A stretch of 64,000 nucleotides of DNA from Eucalyptus grandis (GCF_016545825.1 NC_052614.1:1402630-1466629); one strand, 5' to 3'. Positions 36,356 through 48,378 are shown, counted from the first letter of the stretch. Program-made: numbers and translations. The notes: a model not told the origin generated them from the sequence alone.

Positions 36356-38304
36356 CGGTGGGTGACGGCGACAGGGGAGATACGGATGGTTTTCGTGGCG
36401 GTGTGGTGATCGGAGGTTTTCGTGTTGGGAATACAGAGTCAAAGAGCCACGAATATATGTGTGTGTTTGTGCGGTGTATGTATTGCCGTGGTCAAGATAT
36501 ATGCTGACTTGACTGCGTCCGTTCCAAATTGTACTGAGGAAGAAGTCTCTTAAGTTTTCAGTTCGTACGATTCTTTCCCTTGGAGGTTACTCTTTTCCAT
36601 GATTGTCGGCAATGTGGAAAATTCTTCCATTTCATCATCTCCCGAACGATTTCTACATAAAAAAAGTTCAGCAGATTTGCACAGAGACGATATACAGGTG
36701 CTCATAGCCGCAATAAGCAATGTCATCGAGTGTGCAAATCATGAGAAATATAAAGAGAGACGAAGGGTTCAATTTCTTTTAAAGATATGTCTAGACTTGA
36801 TAGTACAAGTCGAGATGAGATGCTTGCTCAGAGTAATTTTATTTATCTTATAAATATATCTTGATAGTAATTACGAGCAAGTGATGTTCATATCACTTAC
36901 CATTATATTGTGCCAGCTTGGGATTTTATTAAGTCGGAGCAAAAGTATAGCCTTTATTGGGATGGTGGAATTGCAACGTGTCTTTAATAATAATAAGACG
37001 CGGCTCACATGCCTTCATTGCAAGCAAATACCAGCTTCTCTTTCAGGGACAGTCAATTTACGGTGCTTTGATCGGTGGAGATACGCCGTAAGAACTTTGG
37101 GAAATCAATGAAGAGTGATCTCGGAATCGGTCGTCACTCCATCTTTCGATCCGATTGATACCCGCATTTATCAGGATGCCCAAATTGACCGAGAGCCGGA
37201 GCTAGGCTTGTAGGGGGAAAAAGTTCAACCGCGGGCCGAGTCAGCTGAAGACTATTATGAATCATCTAGTAGTTCTGAATTGGGAGAAGACTTTGAAAGC
37301 CCAGCCAGCTTCAACCATCTGGAAAGTCCCTAGAAAAATGAAAAATATTGAGGAAAAAAAGAGATGACGTATCAAAATAGATTATAGACTCATTTTTAAC
37401 CTATATTTGATGAACTAAATTGTTATACAGGTTGGTTATATTCGGAAAATTGGTCATACGAGTAATTTATTTCGTTTTAACCCATTTTCATATAATACAA
37501 ATTCAGTTATTTACATCCGATCCAACTCATATTATAAAAAGCACATCCATATTTAAGCTAATCTAGAAAAATTCATATCTAAAATGAGATGAGTACATTA
37601 AGGGCGAGAGAAAGTCCTAGAAGTGTAAATAACTGGGTTATTTTCAATTTAATTTGACTGATCTGATTGCGGGTCTAATCATAAACCGAACTGAGTTTTC
37701 CATCATGCAATCGCAGTTATTGCGTTTGACCTCCATCATCAAGAAGAAGAGGGGCGTGGCTGATGATGACGTGGTCAAGTTTTGACCTAGTACCGAAGCT
37801 GATCTATGTCACTTAGCATCAAACCCAGACACGTTCGGTCAAAATGTGGGCTCAAAGGGCAATGCTCCCATTAGGATAAGGTCCGAGTGGTCCGTCCCCT
37901 ACGCCTCGTCCAATCTATGCGCACGCACCTGGCCCGTGCGGGTCCAACTCTACGTTTTGGTTTTCCGCTGCGGGAAATTATGACATTCTACAGACTTTTC
38001 TGAGTCGTATCATTGACGTAATTTTTGCCATTTCCTCGTCCTATTCGCATCCCATGGCCTAATCAACTTTCCAAATTTATACCTTTTTTCAAAAATGCCA
38101 TCACCATCAAATGGAGGCAACTTAGGATTCGAATTCTCTCCATAATTGCAAAGGGGATTCGCAGAAATTCATACGTACATACAATCTGTGCGCTTCCCAT
38201 AATTCGACAGAGCTACGAGAAATCCTAAAGCTTTGCATTGTATAAGGAAGAAAAAGAAAAAGAATACCCAAAAAAAAAAATCCTTAAAAGAATCGAAAAT
38301 TACA
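36356..38304. other. Intergenic between the two membrane-protein paralogues
   Basis: The first part is presumably the promoter of the 35411-36355 gene. Plus-strand coding-like stretches around 36600-37330 contain stops and match nothing I recognise. About 37380-37570 resembles the dispersed AT-rich repeat seen at 43130-43440. No gene is supported. Confidence 0.35.
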
Positions 38305-39275
38305 TTATACGTCGGGAATTTGGACCATCTCGCCATCTGCCCTATTGTTACTGCTAAGGTGGCCGGGCCTCCGCTTGTCGTGGTAGAACACCGTGGCCGC
38401 CACATAGCTCCACAGCACCACCGCGCCGTACGCCGGGATAAGTAGCGCCCGCCACTTGATCCCCACCGTCCACCTCACCATCCCGTCCACCGACGTCCAA
38501 TCCTGGCCGTCCATCCTCTCCGCCGCCAACCGCCAGATCCACCCGGCCAGCGCCACGAAGAACCCCGACAGCGCCCACCCGCTCCACCGCCGCCCCTCCA
38601 TCAGTCCCCACCCGGCCCGGATCGCCCCCACCCGAACCGCTCCTCCACCACTGACACCACCATTGCCAGCCCCAGGACTGCCGCCACGTAGATCCCCGCC
38701 GCGACCCCGGCGGCCACGATCAGGAACCGCGCGGCCGGGGAGCCGGTGAGGGCGACCAGCGTCGCGGGTACGCTGAGGTAGATCCACATCGCGGCGTAGA
38801 CGCAGATCGCGGTGGCGAAGGCGCGGGGGAACTTCTCGCGGGCGGGGGAGAGGGAGGAGCGGAGGGTGGGGCGCTTGCCGGCGAGGGAGGCGTGGGCGGC
38901 GGCGACGGCGGAGACGGCAACGGCGAGGGAGAGGGCGAGGGAGGGGAGGGAGTAGGCGGCGCGGAGGCGGAGGAGGGAGAGGGCAACGGCGCGGGAGTCC
39001 TTGAGGGCCTGGCGGGACTCGAAGCGGGTCGGGGCGAGGCGGGCGAAGGACTCGAGGCGGAGGACGCGGGACCGGAGCGGCTGGGAGGAGACGGCGAGGG
39101 AGAAGAGAAGGAGGGACAGCGGGAGGGCGGCGGCGGCGAAGAGGGAGAGGAAGAGCCGCCGGTTGCGGAGGATGACGGCGAGGGAGTCGAGGAGGGTCTT
39201 GGCCGGGGAGAAGGCGGCGGCGGCGAGGCGGCGGCAGCGGCAGCGGAGGCCGACGGCGTCGGCCCTCTCCGACAT
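38305..39275 (-). pseudogene. Paralogous six-helix membrane protein with one-base frameshift
   Basis: The minus-strand frame from the ATG at 39275 (MSERADAVGL) encodes about 215 residues with four helices up to MVVSVVEERFG, the same landmark as VVSVLEED in the neighbouring gene. It then runs into a TGA at about 38601. A different frame continues directly from the break (VGAIRAGWGLMEGRRW) through two more helices, to TVFYHDKRRPGH and a stop at 38305. Joined, the two parts would be about 323 aa with six helices, close to the 314 aa neighbour. The break lies in the C/G-rich stretch at about 38624-38634 and looks like one missing base. This is either recent pseudogenisation or a sequence error in a homopolymer. 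The region is very GC- and Ala/Leu-rich, unlike its neighbour. Confidence 0.75.
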
Positions 39276-42136
39276 CGTTCCTCCTCTCGCAGGTGGAGCG
39301 GGGGCCGGTCGGAGGTCGGTTTTGAGGGCGGGGCTGGTGGGGTTGGTGTGAAATTACGGGTCCTGCCCCTGGCGGATGAGAGGACGGAGTTATCTTAGCC
39401 AGGGAGTATCGAATCGGGTCGGTCAGAAGACAATTAAAAATAAATAAATAAATAAATAAAACAGAAAATAATCTGCCAGAGCGGACGCTTCCGAAGTTCG
39501 CATTTTTCAAGAATTCAGATTCGATCTCTCACGAGTCTTTTTATGTCGTTATCGCCATCAGCACGATGATGCGAAGGGTGCTTGCGTGACTGTCTAGTGG
39601 TTGACTCTGGACAAGGAAATCTCAAATTATTTTGTAAATTAACAAGTTAGATGCCCAAATTCTTGTAATCTGTTATCATCATCAAATGAGTTGTAACTGA
39701 ACCCACAATTTGGAACCTACCCATGTAGTACTGTTTTAATATTTCTAGGACCCGAAAGTAGATCTATTTCAATGGATTGTCAATTCGATTCCCTACAAGA
39801 TTAGTTAAGGTCTTGCTTTACTTATTGAGATCCCATCTGAGATTGGGAGGCAAGAGAGTCCTACCTTGGAGCATGGATTTGGTATCTATATCAAAAGTAT
39901 GGAGGCTTCTGCCTTAGGCTCCCAACAATAACAACAGTAAGAATTTCAAGATTTTTTTTTAGGAATTTCAAGCATTGGCATACCCAGAATGTCCGATCTC
40001 TTTTCATCTAAGGCAACCCTTCCGAGTCTAGTGTCGGCACATGAAATGGCTGGTTGCTTGCGTTTATTGTCTTATCTACTGATTCAAATGCAAGGTAACG
40101 ACGATCCAATCCAAATGCGAAAACGCATACATCAATCTCTCTTCCCACAACCTATATACTTGAAGCCACTTCACGTGCAAACGCCCAAACAAGTATCAAA
40201 TTTGGCAGGCGCAGGCCGTCTAGGCCAGGTAATGAAGTTGTGATCACCCGATGTCGAGGCCCACAATATGATTGCAAGGTTTACGCCATTCATCAATCTT
40301 CAGCGAATTGACTTTCACAAGACAAATGGAAATGTCCGTATACACGGACCATAAACATGCTATAACCCCACTCGACGCATTGTTAGATACCACATACTGG
40401 TGGTCTGCTGTCAAGCAATGTATTTCTCAGGATTGTGAGCATGCATGGCCATGATTTTGAGGCCGCCTCTGCAAAATCTCTTCTGATCAGGGACACAGAA
40501 CAAACGTTGTCCAGTGAACTAAGATTCCTAGGCTTCCAAAAAAGCCGAATGGCATACAAACCTTCACGAGTTCCTCCCCAATTGATGCAGAAGCACGTTG
40601 AGTCAGGCAAAAAACTTAGTATATGACTGAATTTCGATAACCGCACAGCCTGTATTCAAGATTCTTGCAGTTGCATATCCCTAATCTTACATATACAGAG
40701 AGTACAATTGCACAGAGGTGCAAATACCTTCACAACAGACCAGATCCAAGCCAAGGGTTTCGTGATAAAGGAAAAATTCTAAGCACAATTTATCAAAATT
40801 TGATAGGATCATACTTCCAAACGAATTAGGCATTCCCCCACTAACTTTCACCGCAGCATCCTCAAATTAAACTAAACCAAACAAGTTTTGCATGTAACGC
40901 AATTGCTTGAGGATGCTTCCAACACCTTTTTTCTTCCAAAGCAGATGCACAGCTTATAAGAGGTAATCCAGCAGAACATATACTGACCATGACTTCTGTA
41001 AGCAGTGTAATTCAAGAGAGCAATCCGAGAACTGCACAAGGCCCCAATCAGAAGAAAAGATACAAATCAAATGTTTCCTGAAGCTGTAGTTGGCAGCTCT
41101 TTTCATATTTTCAACCATGGATATTGGACAATTGTATTTCCAGAATGCCAAAATCTTAGTCTTCCCGCCACATTCCACATAAGAGCTGTGAGCTCTTAAT
41201 CGTTGGTGGATAAACAGTTCAACAGAATAACCGTGTAAATCACTGGAACGAATTCACTCTTATCCGTAATCTACTACACAAGTGCATATCTAACTGGAGA
41301 TTTGGTCACCAGCCCACCAAATAGTTTACCTAACCAAAACTCTCACAGTGGCATACAACCCACCTCTGAGAAGTCAAGAGTCGGTGCCACTCTATTATGG
41401 CCCTCGAAACATCATTAGGGCCGTATAGAAATCAGAAAATCAATGTGGATCCAACATAGTCCAATACAAATTATATTATAATGTGTCTTAATTCGCAATC
41501 AGAAAACATTTCTAGGAAGTTCACGCCAACGTAGCATAGCAAGTTTAAGTCTGATCAACAATCCGCAGAATAGACAGTCCACAAGAGTAACAGTTAAACT
41601 CTGAAAGCCCAAAGATGAGGACCGTTCTACTTGCATTGTTCACATACTAGAGTACAACTTTGGTATAAAACCAGTCACCTAGCATTGCCCCTCTGATCCT
41701 TTTGCAAATATCGGTTCAATTCTAAATTTTCTTCCAGTCCGATAAGGCACATCAGTCAGCCTAGCAAGCTTCCTACTGCAGCTGCATCTTTGTGCGACAA
41801 AACCAAAACAAGCACTGTACAAAGACTGTGAACCAAAAACTATGGAGAAAACCTACAAAAGCATGAAAAGTTAAGCTCCACACCTAATAACTAGAAGCCG
41901 GAACATTCAACTGGGACAGCATCTTATTCAAAACCAAAACCTCCAACTGCACTGGGACTTTTCCTTTCTAGCTAACCAAACACAATTAAACTAATCCCAG
42001 AACAACTTGAGGGAACAAAGTAGGAAAGAACAAAATTGCTGCAGTTGACAATCCAGGCCAGGACATCATATTTCATTGCCCGAAAAGAACAAAGATCCAA
42101 TTTTTCAACGTGCGACCACAATCTAACCGAACCCCC
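39276..42136. other. Intergenic and 3' flank of RING gene
   Basis: An AAAT-type repeat lies at about 39437-39461. The remaining sequence has no convincing coding frame. The last part (to 42136) is probably the 3' UTR of the minus-strand RING-H2 gene, though its extent cannot be set from sequence alone. Confidence 0.4.
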
Positions 42137-42721
42137 TCAAATGGGCGTCTCTCTACCGAAAGCCCAGAGCTGCTTGCAATCTCGCCCGTCGATCCCAGGC
42201 CCCGTGGACCCCACCTGGGCTCGGACCGGCGACCGGCAAACCGGGCAAGCGGCGACCTTGACGAGCCAAGTGTCCACGCAGCTCTTATGGAAGACGTGGC
42301 CGCACCCGACCAGCTTCCTGCACCACTGCCCCTGACTGAACTCGTCCAAACACACCGCGCAATCGGAAAAGCCTTGATCGTGCTGGCCCTGGCCCTGCGC
42401 CCCGCTCTTCGGGTACCTGAATTTGGGGAGCCGCTTGAGGTCGCGCGGGGGCAGCGCCCCGCCGGGGGGAGGCGGGAGGTCGATCTGGTGGCGGCGGTGG
42501 AGGAGGCCGCCGGCGAGGCAGAGGAGGAGGAGGATGATGGCGGCGAGGCCGAGGAAGAGGAAGAAGAGGGTGGTTATCAGGATCATGATTATGGCCTTCA
42601 GGAGGAGGGAGAGCAGCTTCGGGTTCTGCTTCGGCGGCGGCGGCGAAGGCAAAGAGCCGCCGCCGTGCCGGTGGCCGGAGGCGGGTCCGCCGCCGTGGAG
42701 GGCGCCATGGTGGGGCGGCAT
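42137..42721 (-). CDS. ATL-type RING-H2 E3 ubiquitin ligase
   Basis: A single-exon gene of 194 aa. Residues 1-34 are Gly/His/Pro-rich and residues about 41-70 form one strong membrane helix (LKAIIMILITTLFFLFLGLA onward). A basic GLD-like segment (PRDLKRLPKFRY) lies at about 92-103. The RING-H2 finger uses Cys121, Cys124, Cys140, His142, His145, Cys148, Cys159 and Cys162, the C3H2C3 pattern, with Trp152 in the E2-contact position. This order (helix, GLD, RING-H2) defines the ATL family of membrane-anchored E3 ligases that transfer ubiquitin from E2 enzymes. The N-terminal wording NPKLLSLLLKAIIM suggests the ATL56-like group, but I am not certain enough to assign a symbol. All eight zinc ligands are present, so it should be active. 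Confidence 0.92.
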   Translation of the reverse strand: MPPHHGALHGGGPASGHRHGGGSLPSPPPPKQNPKLLSLLLKAIIMILITTLFFLFLGLAAIILLLLCLAGGLLHRRHQIDLPPPPGGALPPRDLKRLPKFRYPKSGAQGQGQHDQGFSDCAVCLDEFSQGQWCRKLVGCGHVFHKSCVDTWLVKVAACPVCRSPVRAQVGSTGPGIDGRDCKQLWAFGRETPI

Positions 42722-43120
42722 GTAAGGAGGCCGGAATGATGGAAGGGTAAGGTAGAGAGAGAAAGTTGCCGTTTCGATAAAGAGATATTTTTCGGCTAGA
42801 GAGAGAAAGAGAAAGAGGTGGTTTTTATTTCCACCTTTTTCTATTTTAAAAATGAGGAAATAAAAGAATATAAAATTTTGTTGGGGTCTGAAGTAAAAAG
42901 ACGACCGTCGGATTGATGTTGATCTGACGGGTGTGGAGGACCGTAGGCCTTTGTCGGTGTAGATGAGGATGGGTTTGCGGCTTTCCTAGTAGGCACCCGG
43001 TCGTTTCCTGGAATCGAATTGCGTTCGAGATTTCATGGAATTCATTGAATTTCACTGTACTTTTGAAAAGACTTAACGTGAAAATTTTATCAACATTAGA
43101 TCTGTCACGGTTCATTTATT
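42722..43120 (-). promoter_or_regulatory. Upstream region of the RING-H2 gene
   Basis: A GA/CT-rich leader-like stretch with short tracts lies just upstream of the start (about 42755-42815). The sequence above is AT-rich. No clear single TATA box can be chosen. Confidence 0.3.
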
Positions 43121-43129
43121 AACTTATAT

Positions 43130-43440
43130 AATGAAATGAATTATTATATAAATTAATTATATTTAGTGAATGGATCATAAATAAATTAAAATATAATAAT
43201 AACTTATTTAGATCAAACTCACATCCATAACTCTCTCTTCATTTTTTATCACTCTCACTCAATCTTTCGTTAACTCACTCTGCACTTTCACTTTAAATTT
43301 GAATATGAGTTTTAAGTATTTTAATAATATGGATTGGATCGAGTATTATACCAAATAAAATATAGGTCACTATACTTGTATTATATAAACAATTCATCAA
43401 AATAAATTGAATAAGTCTATTTAAGTCAGGTCATTCGATG
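43130..43440. repeat. Dispersed AT-rich repeat, copy 1
   Basis: Shares ordered phrases with 44290-44660, including an ATAAATNAAT-rich start, 'cataactctctcttcatttt' versus 'cataaccttttctttgtctt', 'cactttaaatttgaatatgagttttaag' versus 'catttcaatttggacatagg', and a 'ttgaataagtctatttaag' versus 'ttaaatgaatttatttag' end. The class is unknown; it may be an old non-autonomous transposon. Confidence 0.45.
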
Positions 43441-44035
43441 CTTACTTTGCATCGAAAATATATCTTTTGTACCTTACCTCCTTCACAGAGTCAGCTCCGG
43501 GTGTTTAGTCAGCAAAGCATATCTAACATGGTATTAATCTTTTGCTAGTTGTGATATATTCCATTTTGGCGGATTCGGTTTTTTCCTCTTAAGTGATAAT
43601 TAAATTGCAAGTATTGTCGAAAAAGAGCATCAGTTCCGAGGAAGAAGCGCTCAAATTGTGCAGATTATAGGCGGCGTGTAATGACCCCTGGCTTGTCGTA
43701 CTCTTCAGGTACTCGTTTCGTGTCTGAACATCTACCCTACTTGAAACCTTGAACACCTACACTACTTTAAAACCTGTGTGCTTAACATACATTATGTTGA
43801 CTAATTAATTTCGATAGTTCTATTCCACCAACTATATTAAAAAAGATTAGATGGCGGTAGCTCCTCATCCCATCTTTTTAATATCAAATCTTTCTTAATC
43901 TTTGTTCATTAGCAAAAACAACACATGAATTCTGAACGCGTGATTCACTTTATATTATAAAATTATACGGAATCTCAAGCGGTCGAGAGGGAAACTTCCT
44001 TTCCTACAGCTCGCCTCACAACGCGGAACATATAC

Positions 44036-44093
44036 TATTTTCCTGAGGGTACCAAATTTTCTTTCTAATGTTAGATACATGCATGAACAACAT
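44036..44093. repeat. 58-bp near-identical dispersed segment, copy 1
   Basis: Differs from 60294-60351 at only two positions, both A/G or C/T transitions in ttagatacatg/ttggatatatg. The flanks on both sides are unrelated. Confidence 0.9.
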
Positions 44094-44289
44094 ATACTCT
44101 TTCGGAGACTGGTCATGTGACATGAATGGTGGAAATGAAAGTTCCTTTTGCAGTTTTCTATGCTATACAATGGCCTCAATCATTACCACACTAGACCACA
44201 TGTTTAGTGCTCTGTATCCAGCTTTTAGGTATTTAAATCACTTTCTTATAGAAGTGCAGACGTCTAATCAAAATTACTAATGACACTAG

Positions 44290-44660
44290 CTATACTATCG
44301 TGAAGCTTAATGTTAAATGAGTCATAAATCAATTAATTAAATCAAATAAATTAGTCATAAATGAATTTTAAAATAATATGAATAATAAATGAGTTGCAAA
44401 CAAATTTACAAATTACTTAAATTTAATGCATCTTCATAACCTTTTCTTTGTCTTTCATGTTTTCGTTGGATTTCGCACTCGTTCACTTCACATTCTCATT
44501 TCAATTTGGACATAGGTTTTCATACATTAGATCGAATATAGAAGTGTGTTAATGATAGTTTGATTCTATGGAAATTGATCAAAACGGATTAAATGAATTT
44601 ATTTAGATTGGATTATTTTCGATCAAATTTAACCCCGACTTGATCTATCCGATTGGATTT
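44290..44660. repeat. Dispersed AT-rich repeat, copy 2
   Basis: The partner of 43130-43440, see there. The two copies are about 1.2 kb apart in the same orientation and diverged. Confidence 0.45.
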
Positions 44661-45063
44661 GCATTAGACAATCATATATCTAAATGATGCTACTCTAGCT
44701 TCTAGATATTTAAATCGTCTTCTTACTTGAGTGATGCTATCTGAGTGATGCTATCTCTAGCTTCTTATCATCGATTGGATCACACGAAATTGAAGTGCAG
44801 ACGTCTAATCAAAATGGGTGATGATGCTGGCTATAGTTTCCCCGTATTCTGTCCAAAAAAAGGAAAAGTTTTCTCATCACTAAAATTCACTAACGTTGGG
44901 AAAGTCAAAGATGTCTAATCACATGGAAAAACAAGGGGCCGAGCACACCGTTTTTGACTCCTCTGGTTTCCTTTGTCATCTTCATCACCCGCTTGCTTTT
45001 CCCAAAAAAATATATTATCCAAAATTTATGTAGTTTGGAGGGGATGAAGAAGCCTATCTTCAA

Positions 45064-45268
45064 TCACTCGTGGCGGCAGCATAGTGGTTAGGTGCTGATT
45101 CCTTTCACAAGAGGTTCAGTGTTCGAATCCTTGCATCGTTTGTCTTATTGGAAAGGAACTCACGACTTATCTAGAGAGCAAGGGTGGTGGTGACTATTCC
45201 TTCCAGGGTTTATTCTACCACGAAGTAGCGCACGAAAGTTTCTTGGGTTACCAAAAAAAAAAAAAAAG
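45064..45268 (+). mobile_element. tRNA-derived SINE with poly(A) tail and 13-bp target duplication
   Basis: The element opens with a tRNA-like head: an A box in 'gcagcatagtggttaggtgc' (about 45076-45095) and a B box in 'gtgttcgaatccttgc' (about 45119-45134), the RNA polymerase III internal promoter. It ends in an A15 run (45253-45267). It is flanked by a perfect direct repeat, agcctatcttcaa, at 45051-45063 and 45269-45281. The length of about 205 bp is normal for plant SINEs. An intact target duplication and tail suggest a young insertion; it would be mobilised by a LINE. Confidence 0.92.
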
Positions 45269-45430
45269 AGCCTATCTTCAACGTCAACCTTCATTTCTTT
45301 TAATCAATCCTATATTTACCGATGAAGATGAATGCAAGGATTCTAAGTTCGTGGTTGGTCGTGTTGGGTCTCGATTTCACATGAGCTCGGGCCTTGAACT
45401 TCATTAGAACATTTATTTAAGTGATTTTAG

Positions 45431-45819
45431 TTAGGGGTGATTAATTTTCGATTCGGTCTGATTTCACTTAAGTATCGGAAATTAGACCAAGAGGACCAAT
45501 TCTCATTTTTTGGGGCCGAAGACCAGCCCGGATGGTTTTAGAATTGGGAAACAACTACTTAACAAAAAAAATTAAAAAAAATACTAGAGTTATTACATTT
45601 TTATGATTTATTGCTATTTTAAAGAAATTATATATATATTGAAAAGCTAGTTGGGTTTGTTGGTCCAATTCGATCTAGTAGAAATCGAACGAAAAATCAC
45701 CGCTTCCATTTTTATGGAACCAAGAATCGGACCACCGCCCTTGGAAATTGGACCGAACAAGATAGTCAGTCTGATTTGGGCAGTTCCTAATCTAGGCGAT
45801 TTGATTTGCTCATCTCTAA
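45431..45819. mobile_element. hAT-like short-TIR element, about 0.39 kb
   Basis: The left end is ttaggggtga (45431) and the right end catctctaa (45811-45819), whose reverse complement is ttagagatg. Interior phrases such as 'ttcgattcggtctgatttc' and 'ggaaattggaccgaac' recur in similar elements elsewhere in the window. No 8-bp target duplication could be matched. Confidence 0.45.
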
Positions 45820-46338
45820 TTTGAACTTATATTTTTCGTCTCCTTTGAGAAGGGGAAGATAATATAAAGGTTGCCCTTGCCGTAACTCTATGTCGTCTTC
45901 GTGCAACAGCATCTCTTTTGAGCGAATGCATGAGATGCCGGTTCGAAAAAGTGGCTGGTTAGTACCGTTAAACTCGGAATATTGAGGGACAATGCATACT
46001 CATTTGTCTGTCTTTACATAAGTGGCTGGTTACCCTATTCTATTGCACATGTTCACACACTTTATGGATGTAGCACTAAATCATCGATGAATCGATAGGT
46101 GGCTGACATCGAAGGGCTTGGGAATAACTTTAATATTCGTAGAAAAAGGACATCAAATGTGAAATGAAGTGCCGGGGTTGGAAAGTTGATGTTGTTGTCC
46201 ATTACATGTAGGAGAATTATTAGAAATGCATGTATGTGGAATAGAGAGAGCTTGATTGAGTTGGTGTTGTGATGCCATATACATCAGTCATCGTCACATA
46301 ATACAACATCCTCTTAAAGTCGTGCCTCAATTATGGAA
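45820..46338. other. Intergenic sequence
   Basis: No gene or defined repeat recognised. Confidence 0.4.
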
Positions 46339-46998
46339 GATGAATTATTCAAAAAATCCCAAGTGTCAATTGAAGTTTAACATTTTTCACGTTTTACCAA
46401 TTAAATCCATCCAAACTACTTTAAATAAAAAATTGTTAATGTGGACAATTTTTAATAATATTTTAATCTTTTAGTATTATATTATATATAATATTTTGTT
46501 TTATTTTTCTTTTTTATTCTTAATTTTTGTTTTTCTATTGTTAAGGGCTAGTAGGGGGCTATCGCTAGTGACCCTTGCTAGCTAGTAGGTGAGGGTTGCG
46601 CTCCTTGCATAGCTGTGAGCGAGGGCCCCATGCAAGGGCAACAAGCTATCGTCAACCATTGGGGTGAGGACTTGTAACCCTTGCCCAGTTGTGAGTGAGG
46701 ACCACAAATCCTTGCCCAATGGCTAGCAAGGGCTTGCAGGGCCTCACCTAGTGGTGGGTTAGGGTTGTCAGGCCTCAGCTAGTGGCTAATGAGCCCTTGC
46801 AAGGCCTCAAAAATTAAAAAATAAAAAGGTAAAGAAGGAAAAATAATATAAAAAATATCATTAAAAATTGTTGACATTAACATTGACCATATCACGTAAA
46901 ACAGTTAACATTCATGTTAGTAATTTTCAGTTAAAATTGATCGGATGGATTCAATTAGCAAAAGTGTAACATGTTTAGTACTTTTTGGATACTTTTCA
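46339..46998. mobile_element. TIR-family element with GC-rich core
   Basis: The left and right ends mirror each other ('acgttttaccaattaaatcc' and 'gaattattcaaaaaatccc' against 'ggatggattcaattagcaaa' and 'agtactttttggatactt'). The core (about 46545-46810) is GC-rich and repeats phrases like 'gcaagggc', 'aggcctca' and 'cccttgc' in both orientations. There is no transposase. Same family as 55483-56714. Confidence 0.7.
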
Positions 46999-47450
46999 AT
47001 TATGTATATATTGACGTCAATTATATTATATGTTGCACTCTCTCACTAGTTTAAAAAATTCTTCCTTTTAAATCCATCTCAAATTTTTGTAATGGAGATT
47101 TCTATGAAGCTCACCATAAGTTCGTTTCACTTTTTGAATATTCATTCTAGTCAAATAAACACCGACAAAAAAGACACATTGGTCATGCGCCACTAAAAAA
47201 TTCATTGCCATGTGTGGCTCTTGATTGCAAAAAGAAACGACTTGAATATCGTGGGCATAAAAGTGAACTATTGTTGAATTCTATTTTTTTTCCTCAAAAT
47301 TGATTGAATGGAAGTAATTAATTGAGAAATCAATTTGTAGGATATATAATCAAATCGAATCAAATCGAACCTTCATGATGTAAAATTCGTTGGGTCTTAA
47401 TTGGCTATACTAGTGTATTCGTATTTCTAGTGCTTTTTACAATCTTTCCT

Positions 47451-47452
<2 letters not shown>

Positions 47453-47484
<32 letters not shown>
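47453..47484. repeat. CA microsatellite
   Basis: About 15-16 CA units. Confidence 0.95.
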
Positions 47485-47486
<2 letters not shown>

Positions 47487-47735
47487 TGTTTACTGTCTCC
47501 AACTTCCATGTTTGAACTTGAAGTTCTGTAAATTGGAGAAAACTCGGCCAGAAGTCACAGAATAGAGAATGGCAAGAACAAGAGACATCGAGCATTCTTG
47601 AGTGGTTTTTCAGTCCATCTCTTTTGTGAGCTTGTAGTATTCATTTGAGTGTACGAGAGTGAAATATCCATTTGTAGTATCACGTCTTGATTTGAAAAAT
47701 TCGATATTTTCTATCTGAGCTATATGGCTTGGCTA

Positions 47736-48378
47736 GGGAAAATTGATAGAAAAGTTCTAAACCTATTATATTTGGATCAATTAAGTTATAAATTTTTACT
47801 TGTGCAAATTCATTTTAAAATCTTTTGACGACTTGTTAATGTTGTTTTTTTGGCTAATTTTGGCTGGAAATCACTAATGTGGTAGCTAGTTAGCACTAGT
47901 TGTCTTATGTGGTGTACCGGCTTGACGTAGATAATTTTTAAATATTTTTTTTTTCCTTTTCCCTTTTTTTCTTCTCTTTTTCTCTCATCACTTGAGACTG
48001 GCCACAAGTGATGGTTGGAGAGAACTAGGGAAGGTCGCCCTTGCCTACATTTGGAGAGGGTCGCAGCCCTTGCCCACAACCGATGAGGGCTTGCAAGGCC
48101 TCGTCTAGTTGCCGGCAAGGGTTGCCTAGCCCTCACCCACCACAATTTAAAAAAAGAAGAAAAGAAAACAGAAAAAAATAAATATTTAATTCAAAAGAAT
48201 TCAAGTATCTTTTTAAAAAATTATCTATCTTGACATTGGTGTTACGTAGTACCGTCAACGTTCTCGTCAGTAATTTCCGCTCAAAATTAGCATGATGAAT
48301 TATGTTAATAAATTGTCAAAATATTTAGGGTTGAAATGACACAATTGCAATAAATTGAGGATTTTGTTGGTAATTTTC
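47736..48378. mobile_element. TIR-family element with GC-rich core
   Basis: The left end (gggaaaattgatagaaaagt, 'cttgttaatgttg', 'ggctaattttggctgg') is mirrored on the right ('caaaattagcatgatgaatt', 'ttgtcaaaatatttaggg', 'ttggtaattttc'). The core (about 47995-48140) repeats 'aaggtcgcccttgcc', 'gcccttgcccacaa' and 'ggcttgcaaggcctcgtct'. Related to 46339-46998 and 55483-56714. Confidence 0.7.

Noticed and set aside
36881..37330. Plus-strand coding-like stretch (including a LRCFDRWRYAVRTLGNQ phrase)
   Set aside because: It might be an old mobile-element or viral remnant, but I could not place it in a family and it is broken by stops.
38892..39398. Plus-strand Gly/Glu-rich open frame opposite the frameshifted membrane-protein gene
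   Set aside because: It is a composition shadow of the Ala/Leu-rich minus-strand gene.
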